Shown piece after piece: positions 17,460 through 26,007 of a DNA stretch of 64,000 bases. Position 1 is the first letter of the stretch. Each line of letters starts with the position of its first letter. The DNA comes from JABCYV01 sp035512155 (GTDB taxonomy: Bacteria; Acidobacteriota; Terriglobia; Terriglobales; Acidobacteriaceae): NCBI GenBank assembly GCA_035512155.1, contig DATKEN010000074.1, positions 47,225-111,224 on the forward strand, read 5' to 3'. The notes beneath the pieces are model-generated. The model saw only the letters and a list, made by a program, of their open reading frames with translations. It did no database searches and had not been told where the DNA came from. The position numbers and the translations under genes were made by a program.

Positions 17460-18512
17460 ATGCGGTCTGCGATAGCACTGTTCGGCCTACTCTCGACCAT
17501 TTCCAGTTTCTCGCAGGGGCAGAGCGAAACCCTTCATAAGGTTGAGGGCCAAGTCATGAGCGCGAGACTAGGTCCCGATGACTGGGGAGTTCAGGATGCT
17601 GGGTGCGACTCAAAAGGAAATGTGTTTGCGACTCTACGGAAGTCAGAAGAGGACGAACCTGCAGACCGCCCTTTGCTGATCTTTGACAAAGCGGGCTTAT
17701 TAAAGGCTCGATTCTCATCGAGCAGTAAAGATGATCCCGGGGTGTTCCCGGTGGAGCCAACGGCTTTGTTGTCTGATGGAGGAGTCGCCAGGTTGACTTT
17801 GCCTAGGTGGTCTTGTGATCCGCCTTCACTGTCTATCTTCTCGGCCGAGGGTAAACTGAAATCAAGGGTGAAGCTCGATCCACCGGCGATAATTCCATAC
17901 CAGCTCGCAGTGTTTCCCTCGGGAGATTCTTTGATTTCGGGTCTTGAGCGTAGTCATAGTCGCCGATCCTTGGGAGCATACAAGAGCTTCACCGGCATTT
18001 ACGACAAAACCGGTCACCTGCAAAAACGATTGTCTCCTCCCGAGGATGCTGAAATTGACGCGGACGCAGAGCGCGGCGACTCCCGGTATGCTCACGGCCC
18101 TATGTTCGGGAACATGGCGGTCTCGTTCGGTCAGGGTCGACTTGCGGACGATGGGAACGTCTACCTCATGCGTCGCACATCGCCTGCGACGGTGTATGTG
18201 ATTTCTCCCTCAGGGGATGTGTTACATACGCTGAGCATCGAGCCCGCGGACAGGGGCCAGATGCCCTTCGATATGCAGATTGGAGGAGGTCGCATCGTGG
18301 TGGAGTTCAGTCTATCTTGCTCTGCTGACCATTGCGAGGGCGCGAATTTTGCGGTCGCAGATGCTCTCACAGGTCAGAAACTCTCTGACTACGCAGACGA
18401 CAAGAGTTTGGGCGGCGTTTTTGGTTGCTATAGCGCCAAACCGGAGCGCTTCACTTTTCTAACGGTCGGTGACGACAACAAGCTGCGGATGATCCAAGCC
18501 TCAGTCAAGTAG
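17460..18512 (+). CDS. Secreted hypothetical protein, probably beta-propeller
   Basis: A signal peptide (ALFGLLSTISSFSQG) is followed by about 325 residues with repeated short beta segments (GCDSKGNVFATL, LLIFDKAGLLKARF, VYVISPSGDVLHTL, RMIQAS). These resemble a six- or seven-bladed propeller of the NHL/SGL kind. I cannot name the family. ATG 17460 has GGGAGG six bases upstream. It is a single gene with no clear partner. Confidence 0.7.
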   Translation: MRSAIALFGLLSTISSFSQGQSETLHKVEGQVMSARLGPDDWGVQDAGCDSKGNVFATLRKSEEDEPADRPLLIFDKAGLLKARFSSSSKDDPGVFPVEPTALLSDGGVARLTLPRWSCDPPSLSIFSAEGKLKSRVKLDPPAIIPYQLAVFPSGDSLISGLERSHSRRSLGAYKSFTGIYDKTGHLQKRLSPPEDAEIDADAERGDSRYAHGPMFGNMAVSFGQGRLADDGNVYLMRRTSPATVYVISPSGDVLHTLSIEPADRGQMPFDMQIGGGRIVVEFSLSCSADHCEGANFAVADALTGQKLSDYADDKSLGGVFGCYSAKPERFTFLTVGDDNKLRMIQASVK

Positions 18513-18739
18513 CACGAAAATTGCTGTCACGATCATGGCTTCCCGGCAACTATCTTCAACCGACATTTGTGGAACGGCGAGTAGCCGGTTTCGCGGCGTG
18601 ACTTGGCGGTCTCCGAGCTAGATCAACTGGCTGCCACCTGGCTCCTCGCAAAAAACCCCTTTGTCATCCGGCGACGGATCAGTTAGTCGAGCGGGTGTTA
18701 CCCGCCCCGTATGGGTCGGGGGGACTCATCCTGTGGGTC

Positions 18740-18768
18740 TTGACAACGAACTGCCGACGCAGTAGGGT
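18740..18768 (+). promoter_or_regulatory. Sigma70-like promoter upstream of a small secreted protein
   Basis: TTGACA at 18740-18745, a 17-bp spacer and TAGGGT at 18763-18768 lie 23 bp before the GTG at 18792. The -35 is perfect and the -10 is partial. Confidence 0.45.
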
Positions 18769-18791
18769 TCTACGCCATCGGGGTACGTAAT

Positions 18792-19094
18792 GTGGTAAAG
18801 CGCAGTAAATGGACATTTCTGCTAGTCGTGGTCACAGCAGTGATTTTCATCTCCGTCATGCCCATGGCGGATAACCCTGAAACTGCGTTTAACGAAATCG
18901 ACACTCCGGTTAACCAAAGTATCCCTGTTGCTCCATGGATGAAATTTACGCCTCCCATCAGAATTTCTATCATTCTTCCCAGATCGTTCAGCTGCGCGGG
19001 GGACAGGATTCGCACGTCGGTGGAATCGATATCAATTGCGACGCACCGGCAATCAAGCCCGCTGCCTGAACTCCTCTGCACGTTCCTCATCTGA
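18792..19094 (+). CDS. Small secreted protein of unknown function
   Basis: The frame starts at GTG 18792 with a hydrophobic leader (WTFLLVVVTAVIFISVMPMA). It continues with NPETAFNEIDTPVNQS and ends SSPLPELLCTFLI. A good promoter lies just upstream and a strong hairpin at 19294-19331 downstream. A 221-residue frame on the other strand covers the same DNA, but it has the Arg/Ser/Cys-rich look of a shadow. The length of 100 residues and the leader make this the better choice. The function is unknown. Confidence 0.5.
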   Translation: MVKRSKWTFLLVVVTAVIFISVMPMADNPETAFNEIDTPVNQSIPVAPWMKFTPPIRISIILPRSFSCAGDRIRTSVESISIATHRQSSPLPELLCTFLI

Positions 19095-19293
19095 GGGGAA
19101 CCTAAATTTCCAAATAGAGCGGTGAGTGACCACAGCGGGGTCACGCATTCATCCGTCCGATTCGGACGATGGGGCCATTTCAAGTGATCCGATTTTGCTG
19201 AGCTTCCGGATGTCCCCAGTTGCAGGTGGACCGCACGACGACGGGGGCGTTTTGCAGGGTTCTGCTTGCACTCAGGGAGACGCCGGATAAGGT

Positions 19294-19331
19294 GGTCCGC
19301 GCTTCGGTTTGGGGAAGGCCAAGCGCGGACC
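19294..19331 (+). other. Strong hairpin, possible terminator
   Basis: Perfect 11-bp arms GGTCCGCGCTT (19294-19304) and AAGCGCGGACC (19321-19331) are followed by GTTTCC. With no real T-tract it is a weak terminator candidate. The rest of 19095-19433 shows only a short palindrome near 19156-19170 (CGTCCGATTCGGACG). Confidence 0.5.
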
Positions 19332-19433
19332 GTTTCCGAATAACGTTTAATCCTCGCTCGCTTTCGTAACCGTTCATGTGAGAGTGAAGAAAATCGAAAC
19401 TCCAACCCCGCCCCTGTGCTGAAGGAGGATTGC

Positions 19434-20519
19434 ATGAACCGTTGTCTCAGTGTGTCTAAGATTCAGATCGCCGTTTTGCTGCTCGCGTGCTCGGCCTGGC
19501 CACAATCGGCAAATGTATCGGTCTTTGCGACCGGCTTCAACAACCCTCGCGGGCTGAAGTTCGGGCCCGATGGAAACCTGTATGTTGCCGAAGGAGGCGC
19601 AGGCGGCTCTCTTTCGACTGTGGGATTCTGCCGGCAAGCAGCCGGGCCACCGGCAGGCCCGGGTCCGTACACCGGCGGCTTCACAGCACGAATCTCGAAG
19701 GTGGATGCCCATGGGGTGGTCACGACCGTGGCCGACAACCTGCCCTCCAGCCAGACCAGCGCGGCATTCGGCAATCTGGTAAGCGGCGTCGCTGATGTGG
19801 CGTTCATCGGCGGCAACCTCTACGCGCTGATCGGGGGCGCAGGATGTTCCCATGGATTGCAGGGAACTAGCAACGGCGTGATCCGTGTCAATTCCGATGG
19901 CAGCACGACGATGATTGCCGATCTGTCGGCGTTCCAAAAGACACACCAGGTCAGGAATCCCGAACCTGATGATTTCGAGCCCGATGGCACGTGGTACAGC
20001 ATGGTCGTCGCGAATGGAGTCTTATACGCGGTCGAACCGAACCACGGGGAACTCGACGCGATCACGACCAGCGGACTCATCAGCAGAGTCTCCGACATTT
20101 CCTCCATCCAGGGCCACATCGTTCCCACGGCCATCGCCTTCGGCGGACAGAACTTCTTTGTCGGCAATCTCAACACGTTTCCCATCAGGGACGGCTCGTC
20201 GAAGATCATGAAGATCACGCCCTCCGGGAGCCTCACCACGGTGAACATCGATTTCACCACCGTGCTGGGATTGGCCTTCGACAGCAAAGGTCGTCTCTAC
20301 GTGCTGGAGAATACCACTGGGAACCCGTTTCCCACCCCGGGCACGGGAAAAGTCTTGCGAATCGACGGGAAGCACGCGTATACCGAAATCGCTACCGGTC
20401 TGTCCGTACCCACCGCAATGACATTCGGTCCGGATGGAAACTTGTACGTCTCGAACGTTGGCTTCGGTCCGCCTCCGCAGGGATTAGGGCAGATCGTAAA
20501 GATCACCATCAAAGACTGA
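19434..20519 (+). CDS. ScyD/ScyE-family secreted beta-propeller protein
   Basis: A signal peptide (VLLLACSAWPQSA) leads a propeller with repeats such as NPRGLKFGPDGNLYVAEGG and PTAMTFGPDGNLYVSNVGFG. The layout, including GFTARISKVDAHG, fits the ScyD/ScyE family. It is named after cyanobacterial scytonemin genes but is widespread, and its function in other bacteria is unknown. ATG 19434 is preceded by a near-perfect site (AAGGAGGATTGC). Length is 361 residues. A hairpin follows the stop. Confidence 0.85.
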   Translation: MNRCLSVSKIQIAVLLLACSAWPQSANVSVFATGFNNPRGLKFGPDGNLYVAEGGAGGSLSTVGFCRQAAGPPAGPGPYTGGFTARISKVDAHGVVTTVADNLPSSQTSAAFGNLVSGVADVAFIGGNLYALIGGAGCSHGLQGTSNGVIRVNSDGSTTMIADLSAFQKTHQVRNPEPDDFEPDGTWYSMVVANGVLYAVEPNHGELDAITTSGLISRVSDISSIQGHIVPTAIAFGGQNFFVGNLNTFPIRDGSSKIMKITPSGSLTTVNIDFTTVLGLAFDSKGRLYVLENTTGNPFPTPGTGKVLRIDGKHAYTEIATGLSVPTAMTFGPDGNLYVSNVGFGPPPQGLGQIVKITIKD

Positions 20520-20533
20520 ACTCAGTTCAACAG

Positions 20534-20571
20534 CCGTGGGCAGGCTCTTCCAGTAGGACGCCCACGGTTCT
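20534..20571 (+). terminator. Probable terminator after the ScyD-like gene
   Basis: Arms CCGTGGGC (20534-20541) and GCCCACGG (20560-20567) enclose an 18-base loop, with TTCT after. The short T-run makes it moderate. Confidence 0.5.
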
Positions 20572-20744
20572 GCATCTCGATTCGGGAACGGACTCATTCG
20601 CTCAGCCTTTTCCTGCATCACGTCAGGCTTGCGAGGCGCTTACTTTAAAGGTTAGTGTTGTAAGCGGGGCGATTATACAAATTATCCCGAACGGCCATTA
20701 TGAGATAGCGAGTAACTGGTCCAGCGGCAGGACTCGGCGAGAGG

Positions 20745-21275
20745 TCAGGCGGCCGCGGGGTGATCGCCTTCCTTATTGAAAGCTTCAGACAGCGCGTGCA
20801 ATGCCACCGGCGTGGCGAAGAATGCCGCGGTGAACAGCAGATCGCCCATCAGTGCTTGACGGAAGAAGGGTAGGGCGAACGTGTAGCACGTCATCAACCC
20901 CGACACGTTCTTGGGATACATATTCCAGCACGCCCACACTGCAAAATTACTCACCAGAAAGAAAGAAACCGAACTCGCCAGAGACGCCCCGACCAGGCGC
21001 AATGGCTTGGCATTCGTGCCTAACTTCGTTCCCAGCCAGAGAATTGCGGCATACCATCCCCAGGTTACGAAGTGATCCCAGGAAAAAGGCATAACGTAAA
21101 CGAACTTGGTCAGGATCACGTCGGATGCCGCCAGCAGCACGAATGGCACCCAGAGCCAGCGGCGTAACCCGCGCGCGCCGAAGAACAAGAGCGATGCCGC
21201 GACCGGTGTGAACATCCAGGGATGAGGCAGGAACCGGACCGCAACCGCCAGCACGACGAACAAATAAGCCAGCAT
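20745..21275 (-). CDS. DUF6580-type integral membrane protein
   Basis: About five membrane segments are visible, with the motif RFLPHPWMFTPVAASLLFFGAR near the N terminus and FWACWN-like FAVWACWNMYPKN later. This pattern fits DUF6580, often annotated as a hypothetical or transporter-like protein. ATG 21275 has GAGGTGAG upstream; the longer frame upstream runs into a repeat element and is rejected. The length of 176 residues is normal for the family. No function can be inferred. Confidence 0.75.
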   Translation of the reverse strand: MLAYLFVVLAVAVRFLPHPWMFTPVAASLLFFGARGLRRWLWVPFVLLAASDVILTKFVYVMPFSWDHFVTWGWYAAILWLGTKLGTNAKPLRLVGASLASSVSFFLVSNFAVWACWNMYPKNVSGLMTCYTFALPFFRQALMGDLLFTAAFFATPVALHALSEAFNKEGDHPAAA

Positions 21276-21337
21276 GATCTCACCTCGAAAACTTAGACTT
21301 AAGATTGTGGCCCGTGGGAACGACGCCGTCAAGTTAT

Positions 21338-21439
21338 GTAGGCGCGAGCGTCTCGCTCGTGCGGAGCGGCGGTAAGGCATGGAGGGCCGGCCGGAGCATG
21401 CAAGGACCATGCATGCACGGGCGGCACACCCGCGCCTAC
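21338..21439. repeat. Dispersed inverted-repeat element, copy 1
   Basis: The stretch starts GTAGGCGCGAGCG at 21338 and ends CGCGCCTAC at 21439, so its ends are inverted copies. The first 24 bases (21338-21361) recur exactly at 28571-28594. It is about 100 bp long with variable, hairpin-rich centres. Confidence 0.7.
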
Positions 21440-21440
21440 A

Positions 21441-22466
21441 TCACCTCTTTCGGGATCCGAAGCTCTCACTTACCACGTTCAGATTGCGGTCCAGTTCTAC
21501 ACTCGCTCCCAGAACCGCGCGCCCTGTCCGCCCGGGATAGTCATATCGGAGATCCTTGAAGCGGACAATGTATCCCGGCTCCGGAATCCTCTGCTCAGTT
21601 TCTGTGATGGGATACTGCGCCCAATCTAGATAAGCGCGCCCCAGATAGCTTCGCTTGGCCGCCAACGTGGCTGGTGTCTCCTCCGGTTTGTGGCGAATTC
21701 TCATCTGACCATACGGAACGACACCGGAGACTCGCGAATTGACCGTCATCAGGGCGAAGAAGTCCTGGGTCTCGACCACTCCATACCAGTGAAATGGATT
21801 CAGCCAGAACGGATAAGCAGACACCCGCAGAGGCTCAGCGCCTTCATAGGTTCGGGCTTCCATGGCGCCGACCGCACGGCGATGTTCATAATCCCGCATA
21901 CCCCAAACGGCGATCACTCCTGCCAGCGCCAGAATCGCTGCCAGACGCCCGCGCAAACCTCTCCGGCCTACACCGATTTCATCATCGATAAGGGCAAATA
22001 GCGCCGGCAGCGCGAGACCCGCGGTCAGCAATGCCAGCATGACCGGTTCCACGATGAAGACAATATCCCACGAATACCACCTCTCAGAAATAGGCCAGAA
22101 TGGACGCACCCCATAGTTGTTGGTGAAGTCGAGGAGGATGTGCGTGAGTCCCGCGAAATAGGCATATAGAAAAAGCAGTCCCCATCGCGGAGGTAGACTC
22201 GGATCCTTGATCTTGCGCCCGCGGAGCCTCCAGACGAAATACATCAGGCAGACTACTGCCGCCGATACCAATACCAGCCCCAGGAAAGAATGGGTAAATC
22301 CACGATGATGCGCGAAGCCAAATACCGGGTCTTTGAGACTTCCAAGTACGTCGATGTCCGGCGCTTCCGCCGCCAGCGTAAGGGTGGCCGTGGCAAGCGC
22401 GGTCTTGCGATTCAGTCCAGCCCGGCCCAGGCAGGCTCCGGTCAGGAAGTGGGTGAGAGGTTCCAA
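21441..22466 (-). CDS. YdjM/YbcI-type inner-membrane metal-dependent hydrolase
   Basis: The N terminus (PLTHFLTGACLGRAGLNRK, then AAEAPDIDVLGSL, HHRGFTHSFLG) carries the His/Asp pattern of the YdjM family of membrane-bound metal-dependent hydrolases. HILLDFTNNYGVRPFWP is a later signature. Several membrane helices follow, then an extracytoplasmic C-terminal domain of ~150 residues. The start is a TTG at 22466, the best choice for the conserved N terminus. The substrate is unknown. The gene ends two bases from the repeat element. Confidence 0.8.
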   Translation of the reverse strand: MEPLTHFLTGACLGRAGLNRKTALATATLTLAAEAPDIDVLGSLKDPVFGFAHHRGFTHSFLGLVLVSAAVVCLMYFVWRLRGRKIKDPSLPPRWGLLFLYAYFAGLTHILLDFTNNYGVRPFWPISERWYSWDIVFIVEPVMLALLTAGLALPALFALIDDEIGVGRRGLRGRLAAILALAGVIAVWGMRDYEHRRAVGAMEARTYEGAEPLRVSAYPFWLNPFHWYGVVETQDFFALMTVNSRVSGVVPYGQMRIRHKPEETPATLAAKRSYLGRAYLDWAQYPITETEQRIPEPGYIVRFKDLRYDYPGRTGRAVLGASVELDRNLNVVSESFGSRKR

Positions 22467-22602
22467 AGTTTGCAGAATCTCTTTCTGTGGACCGAATGCA
22501 AAAACACCCGCGCATGACGCTGAACATCGCCGGGCAAAAACGTTAGATGTAGTCTCCCCGACTTCCGATGCAGTCTCTCATAACGGCGGCGTCAAATCTT
22601 AG

Positions 22603-23568
22603 CTAGGAACCGTAACCGGAAGGAAACAACAATGTCAGCGCGTCGGGCACTATGCTGATTTCCGCCGGCAAGGTTCCCAACAGCTCGCCATCAGCCTCGA
22701 CGAAGATACGCGAATCTTTTGAGGAGTTTCCTGGGACCGCCAACAGGTGACATTTCACCCTCGTTCCGTGCAGGAGGTCAATCCCGGTCACCTCCCAGCG
22801 CGCTCCAAAAAGGCCACGCAGAATGTATCGCAAATAGGCCAAGCGGCTACGAGTTTGAAAGAGCACCAGGCGCAAGTCATTGCGCTCGAGAGATGCTCCC
22901 GGAGCAAGTTCGCGCAGGATGCCGCCGAACTCGCGAATACGGACGGCCAACAATTGCGAAACCTCGATCTGCCGAGCCGGCCCGCCGCCTTCGTCTAAAA
23001 TTTCTACCGCAAGGTTCTCCAGCTTAAGCTTGAGCCACAGCAACGTCGCCTTGGCGTAGTAAGCAGCCATGCCGAACCGGTTTTTTACCGCCGGATCCAG
23101 TTTGTAGAACAGGTGTGCATCCGCACCCACGCCCACCGTGACCGTGAAATATCGTGAACCCGAGCCTCCAGAAAGTTTCTGATACGTTACCTGGCCGACT
23201 GCAATGCGTCGAGGCGTGGCGGTAAGGCTGGCGCGGGCTGCAGCCTCTGGAGAGAGCGGCAGTCCCAGATCATGGGCCAGGGCGTTTGCGGTCCCCAGCG
23301 GGATGATGCCCAGCGCCGTCTGGCTGCCGACCAGGCCCTGCAACACGTCGTGGATAGTGCCGTCGCCGCCGCACGCGAAGATGGTGTCGCAGCCGTCCGC
23401 GATGGCCTGATGTGTCTGCCGCTGGTCGTCTCCGGAGGCGGACGTCGGTGCCGCTGAAACTTCTACGCCGGCGGCTTTAAGCACAGCCATGGCCGCTTCT
23501 ACATCCGTCAAACGACGCTGGCGACGGCTACCCGAGAGCGGGTTGTAGAGGAGGATGGCCTTACGCAT
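22603..23568 (-). CDS. Diacylglycerol/sphingosine-kinase-family lipid kinase
   Basis: This belongs to the DagK/YegS family, which phosphorylates lipid alcohols in the inner membrane. The N terminus ILLYNPLSGSRRQR and the glycine-rich nucleotide site FACGGDGTIHDVLQGL are diagnostic. GIIPLGTANALAHDLGLP follows, then the C-terminal beta domain (EVSQLLAVRIREFGG, VEADGELLGTLPAEI). The length of 321 residues is typical. ATG 23568 is well placed. It is 28 bp from the DinB-family gene and likely co-transcribed with it. Confidence 0.92.
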   Translation of the reverse strand: MRKAILLYNPLSGSRRQRRLTDVEAAMAVLKAAGVEVSAAPTSASGDDQRQTHQAIADGCDTIFACGGDGTIHDVLQGLVGSQTALGIIPLGTANALAHDLGLPLSPEAAARASLTATPRRIAVGQVTYQKLSGGSGSRYFTVTVGVGADAHLFYKLDPAVKNRFGMAAYYAKATLLWLKLKLENLAVEILDEGGGPARQIEVSQLLAVRIREFGGILRELAPGASLERNDLRLVLFQTRSRLAYLRYILRGLFGARWEVTGIDLLHGTRVKCHLLAVPGNSSKDSRIFVEADGELLGTLPAEISIVPDALTLLFPSGYGS

Positions 23569-23596
23569 GGAAGTCAGAAGGATTGTAGATCGTTAA

Positions 23597-24094
23597 CTAT
23601 TTGCCTCGCGTGCCCCACTCCCACATGCCAAACATTGCCTTCTGCGGCAGAGGATGACCGACTTGGCGGGCTAGCATGCTGATCTGGCCGCGATGGTGCG
23701 CGTCGTGGGCAATCAGATAACCGAAGAATCCCACCACATCCGGACGGAAGCCCTTCACCCGCCCGTCACGGTCCAGAGCCGCCTTGAGCACAGCGCTTAG
23801 GGCTTCCCGACTGTGGTCTAGCGCCTTGGAGGCTTGCGCCTGGGTCACGCTGCTGCGGTCCAACTGGTCGGGAATCTTGCTTCCCTTGGCCGCGGCTTTC
23901 AACCACATCACGCGGACGTTATGCATGTGGGCGACTATAGCTGCCACAGTGCGTCCTTTGCCCGCAGGCGGTTCAGCCCGCCATGCCGCGTTGGGCAGAT
24001 TCTCAATGAGATATTGGTTAATGCTGTCATTGGTATCAAATGCGTTCAGTAGGGCTTGAGGCAGCGAAAATGGGGCTGGGCTGGTTCTGGGCAT
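23597..24094 (-). CDS. DinB-family protein
   Basis: This is a four-helix DinB/YfiT-like protein. Metal-ligand histidines are placed as expected: one in IVAHMHNVRVMWL and two in YLIAHDAHHRGQISML. Family members act as thiol-S-transferases or have unknown roles. Length is 165 residues. It is transcribed with the lipid kinase and is divergent from the TPR gene at 24239. Confidence 0.85.
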   Translation of the reverse strand: MPRTSPAPFSLPQALLNAFDTNDSINQYLIENLPNAAWRAEPPAGKGRTVAAIVAHMHNVRVMWLKAAAKGSKIPDQLDRSSVTQAQASKALDHSREALSAVLKAALDRDGRVKGFRPDVVGFFGYLIAHDAHHRGQISMLARQVGHPLPQKAMFGMWEWGTRGK

Positions 24095-24238
24095 GACTAG
24101 TCTCCGCGATGCCGGGCAATAGATTACCAGCCCCGGAAAACCTGATTGCGCCGACCAACGCTTTTGGCTAAGCTACATCCGCTTAAGGTGTGAACTGCCA
24201 ACAGGCATTACTCTTATCAATCAAGGAGGACTACTCCT

Positions 24239-25885
24239 ATGCGCTACCGGATCGCGTTCGTGCTGACCCTGCTTCTCTGCGCTGCCACTTTCGCCCAAGA
24301 TCATTCCACACACAACCAATCCAAGCCGGCGACGCTGATGTCAGGACTTGGTGATCTTCACCATCCGGTGTCCACCCGCAATCCCGAAGCGCAGCAATTT
24401 TTCGACCAGGGATTGCGGCTGATCTTCGCCTTTAACCATGATGAGGCGGCTCGTTCCTTCCAGCGCGCGACCGAACTGGATCCCAAGCTGGGCATTGCGT
24501 ACTGGGGTGTCGCCGAGGCAGTGGGCCCAAACTATAACGATCCCGCCAGCGACGACCGCTTCAAGCAGGCGCACGAGGCCATCCAAAAGGCGACTGGGCT
24601 TTCCGCCAATGCTTCTGCTAGCGAACAAGCCTACATCCAGGCCATGGCGCTGCGATTTCCGGCTGAGCCCAATCCTGATCGCCGCAAATCCGCCGAGGCC
24701 TATCACGACGCGATGCGCGAAATGGTCAAGAAATATCCGGATGACTTAGACGCGGCCACCTTATTCGCCGAATCCGGCATGGATCTACACCCCTGGGGTT
24801 TGTGGCATCACGACGGCACTCCGGAAGAAGGCACGGAAGAAATCGTCGCCACACTGGAGTCAGTGATTCGTCGTGATCCGAATCACCTGGGCGCGATCCA
24901 CTATTACATCCACGCCGTGGAGGCGTCTCCGTCTCCTGAGCGTGCTCTGGCGGGCGCAAACAAGTTAGCCTCGCTCGCCCCTGGAGCCGGACACATCGTG
25001 CACATGCCGGCTCATGTTTACATCCGCACCGGTGACTACGAATCGGCGGTCAAGACGAACCAGCAAGCTGCGGCAGTGGATCGGGCATACATTCAGGCCA
25101 GCGGGGCCCAAGGCATCTACCCGATGATGTATTACAGCCACAACCTGCACTTCATCGCCATGTGCTCCGCCATGGATGGAAACTATGAGGAAGCCAAGAA
25201 GAACGCTGACATGCTGGCCGCGCACGTTGGCCCGCACGTGAAGGACATGCCGCCCATCGAGGGCTTTATGACCATCCCCATGGCGGTGGATGTCCGCTTT
25301 CACCGTTGGGACGAGATCCTGAAGATGCCGCAGCCCGATCCGGCCATGAAGACTACTACTGTGTTTTGGCACTTCTCTCGCGGCATGGCGCTGGCAGCGA
25401 CAGGCAAAGTAAGCCAGGCTGAGGCCGAGTACAAGATTGTCGCCGACGCCGAAAAGAGCACGCCCGAAGATGTAGTATTTGCTATGCCAGTCAACAACAA
25501 AGCCAAAGACGTCATGAAGATTGCAGAGAACGTCCTGGGGGCGAAGATCGCCTTGGCAAAAAAGAATACGACCCAGGCAGTCGCCATGCTGACCGAGGCC
25601 ATCACCATGCAGGATTCACTGAAATATGGCGAACCGCCCGACTGGTTTTTCCCCGTACGCGAATCGCTGGGTGCAACTTTGCTGATGAAGGGCGATGCTG
25701 CGGGGGCGGAGAAGGTCTTCCGCGCCGACCTGGAACGCAACCCCCGCAATCCGCGCTCGTTATTCGGATTGCATGAGGCTTTGTCGGCCCAGGGGCAGCA
25801 ATACGACGCTGAGTTTGTTGAACGCCAGTTCGCCGCGTCCTGGAAGGGCGGCAGCACTCCGTTGAAAATGGAAGACCTGGTGTAG
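24239..25885 (+). CDS. Secreted TPR-repeat protein
   Basis: A signal peptide (FVLTLLLCAATFAQD) is followed by a conserved N-terminal segment (LGDLHHPVSTRNPEAQQFFDQGLRLIFAFNH) and TPR-like repeats throughout (AARSFQRATELDPKLGIAYWG). HMPAHVYIRTGDYESAV is also well conserved in this group. It is an orphan family common in soil bacteria, with no known activity. ATG 24239 has AAGGAGGACTACTCCT just upstream. A terminator lies 28 bp after the stop. Confidence 0.85.
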   Translation: MRYRIAFVLTLLLCAATFAQDHSTHNQSKPATLMSGLGDLHHPVSTRNPEAQQFFDQGLRLIFAFNHDEAARSFQRATELDPKLGIAYWGVAEAVGPNYNDPASDDRFKQAHEAIQKATGLSANASASEQAYIQAMALRFPAEPNPDRRKSAEAYHDAMREMVKKYPDDLDAATLFAESGMDLHPWGLWHHDGTPEEGTEEIVATLESVIRRDPNHLGAIHYYIHAVEASPSPERALAGANKLASLAPGAGHIVHMPAHVYIRTGDYESAVKTNQQAAAVDRAYIQASGAQGIYPMMYYSHNLHFIAMCSAMDGNYEEAKKNADMLAAHVGPHVKDMPPIEGFMTIPMAVDVRFHRWDEILKMPQPDPAMKTTTVFWHFSRGMALAATGKVSQAEAEYKIVADAEKSTPEDVVFAMPVNNKAKDVMKIAENVLGAKIALAKKNTTQAVAMLTEAITMQDSLKYGEPPDWFFPVRESLGATLLMKGDAAGAEKVFRADLERNPRNPRSLFGLHEALSAQGQQYDAEFVERQFAASWKGGSTPLKMEDLV

Positions 25886-25912
25886 TTCAGCGCGAGTGGG
25901 GATAAATAGGAA

Positions 25913-25942
25913 AGGGCCGGCGCCAGTCGGCTCTTCTTTTTT
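25913..25942 (+). terminator. Rho-independent terminator after the TPR gene
   Basis: AGGGCCG (25913-25919) pairs with CGGCTCT (25928-25934), with one G-U pair, followed by TCTTTTTT. Confidence 0.8.
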
Positions 25943-25991
25943 AAGCAGTATGCTGACGGGGCGACTGTCCCTAGCCAACCTGCGCCCCGAA

Positions 25992-25997
25992 TATAAT
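25992..25997 (+). promoter_or_regulatory. Perfect -10 box close to the ligA start codon
   Basis: TATAAT lies 10 bp before the ATG at 26008, and no Shine-Dalgarno fits between them. If it is used, the ligA mRNA would have a leader of only a few bases. The -35 region overlaps a fragment of the dispersed repeat (GGGCGACTGTCCC). Confidence 0.45.
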
Positions 25998-26007
25998 CTT
26001 TCTCGGC

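Noticed and set aside
18770..19435. 221-residue minus-strand frame
   Set aside because: It is Arg/Ser/Cys-rich without domain or ribosome site. The plus strand has a promoter, a signal peptide and a small gene here.
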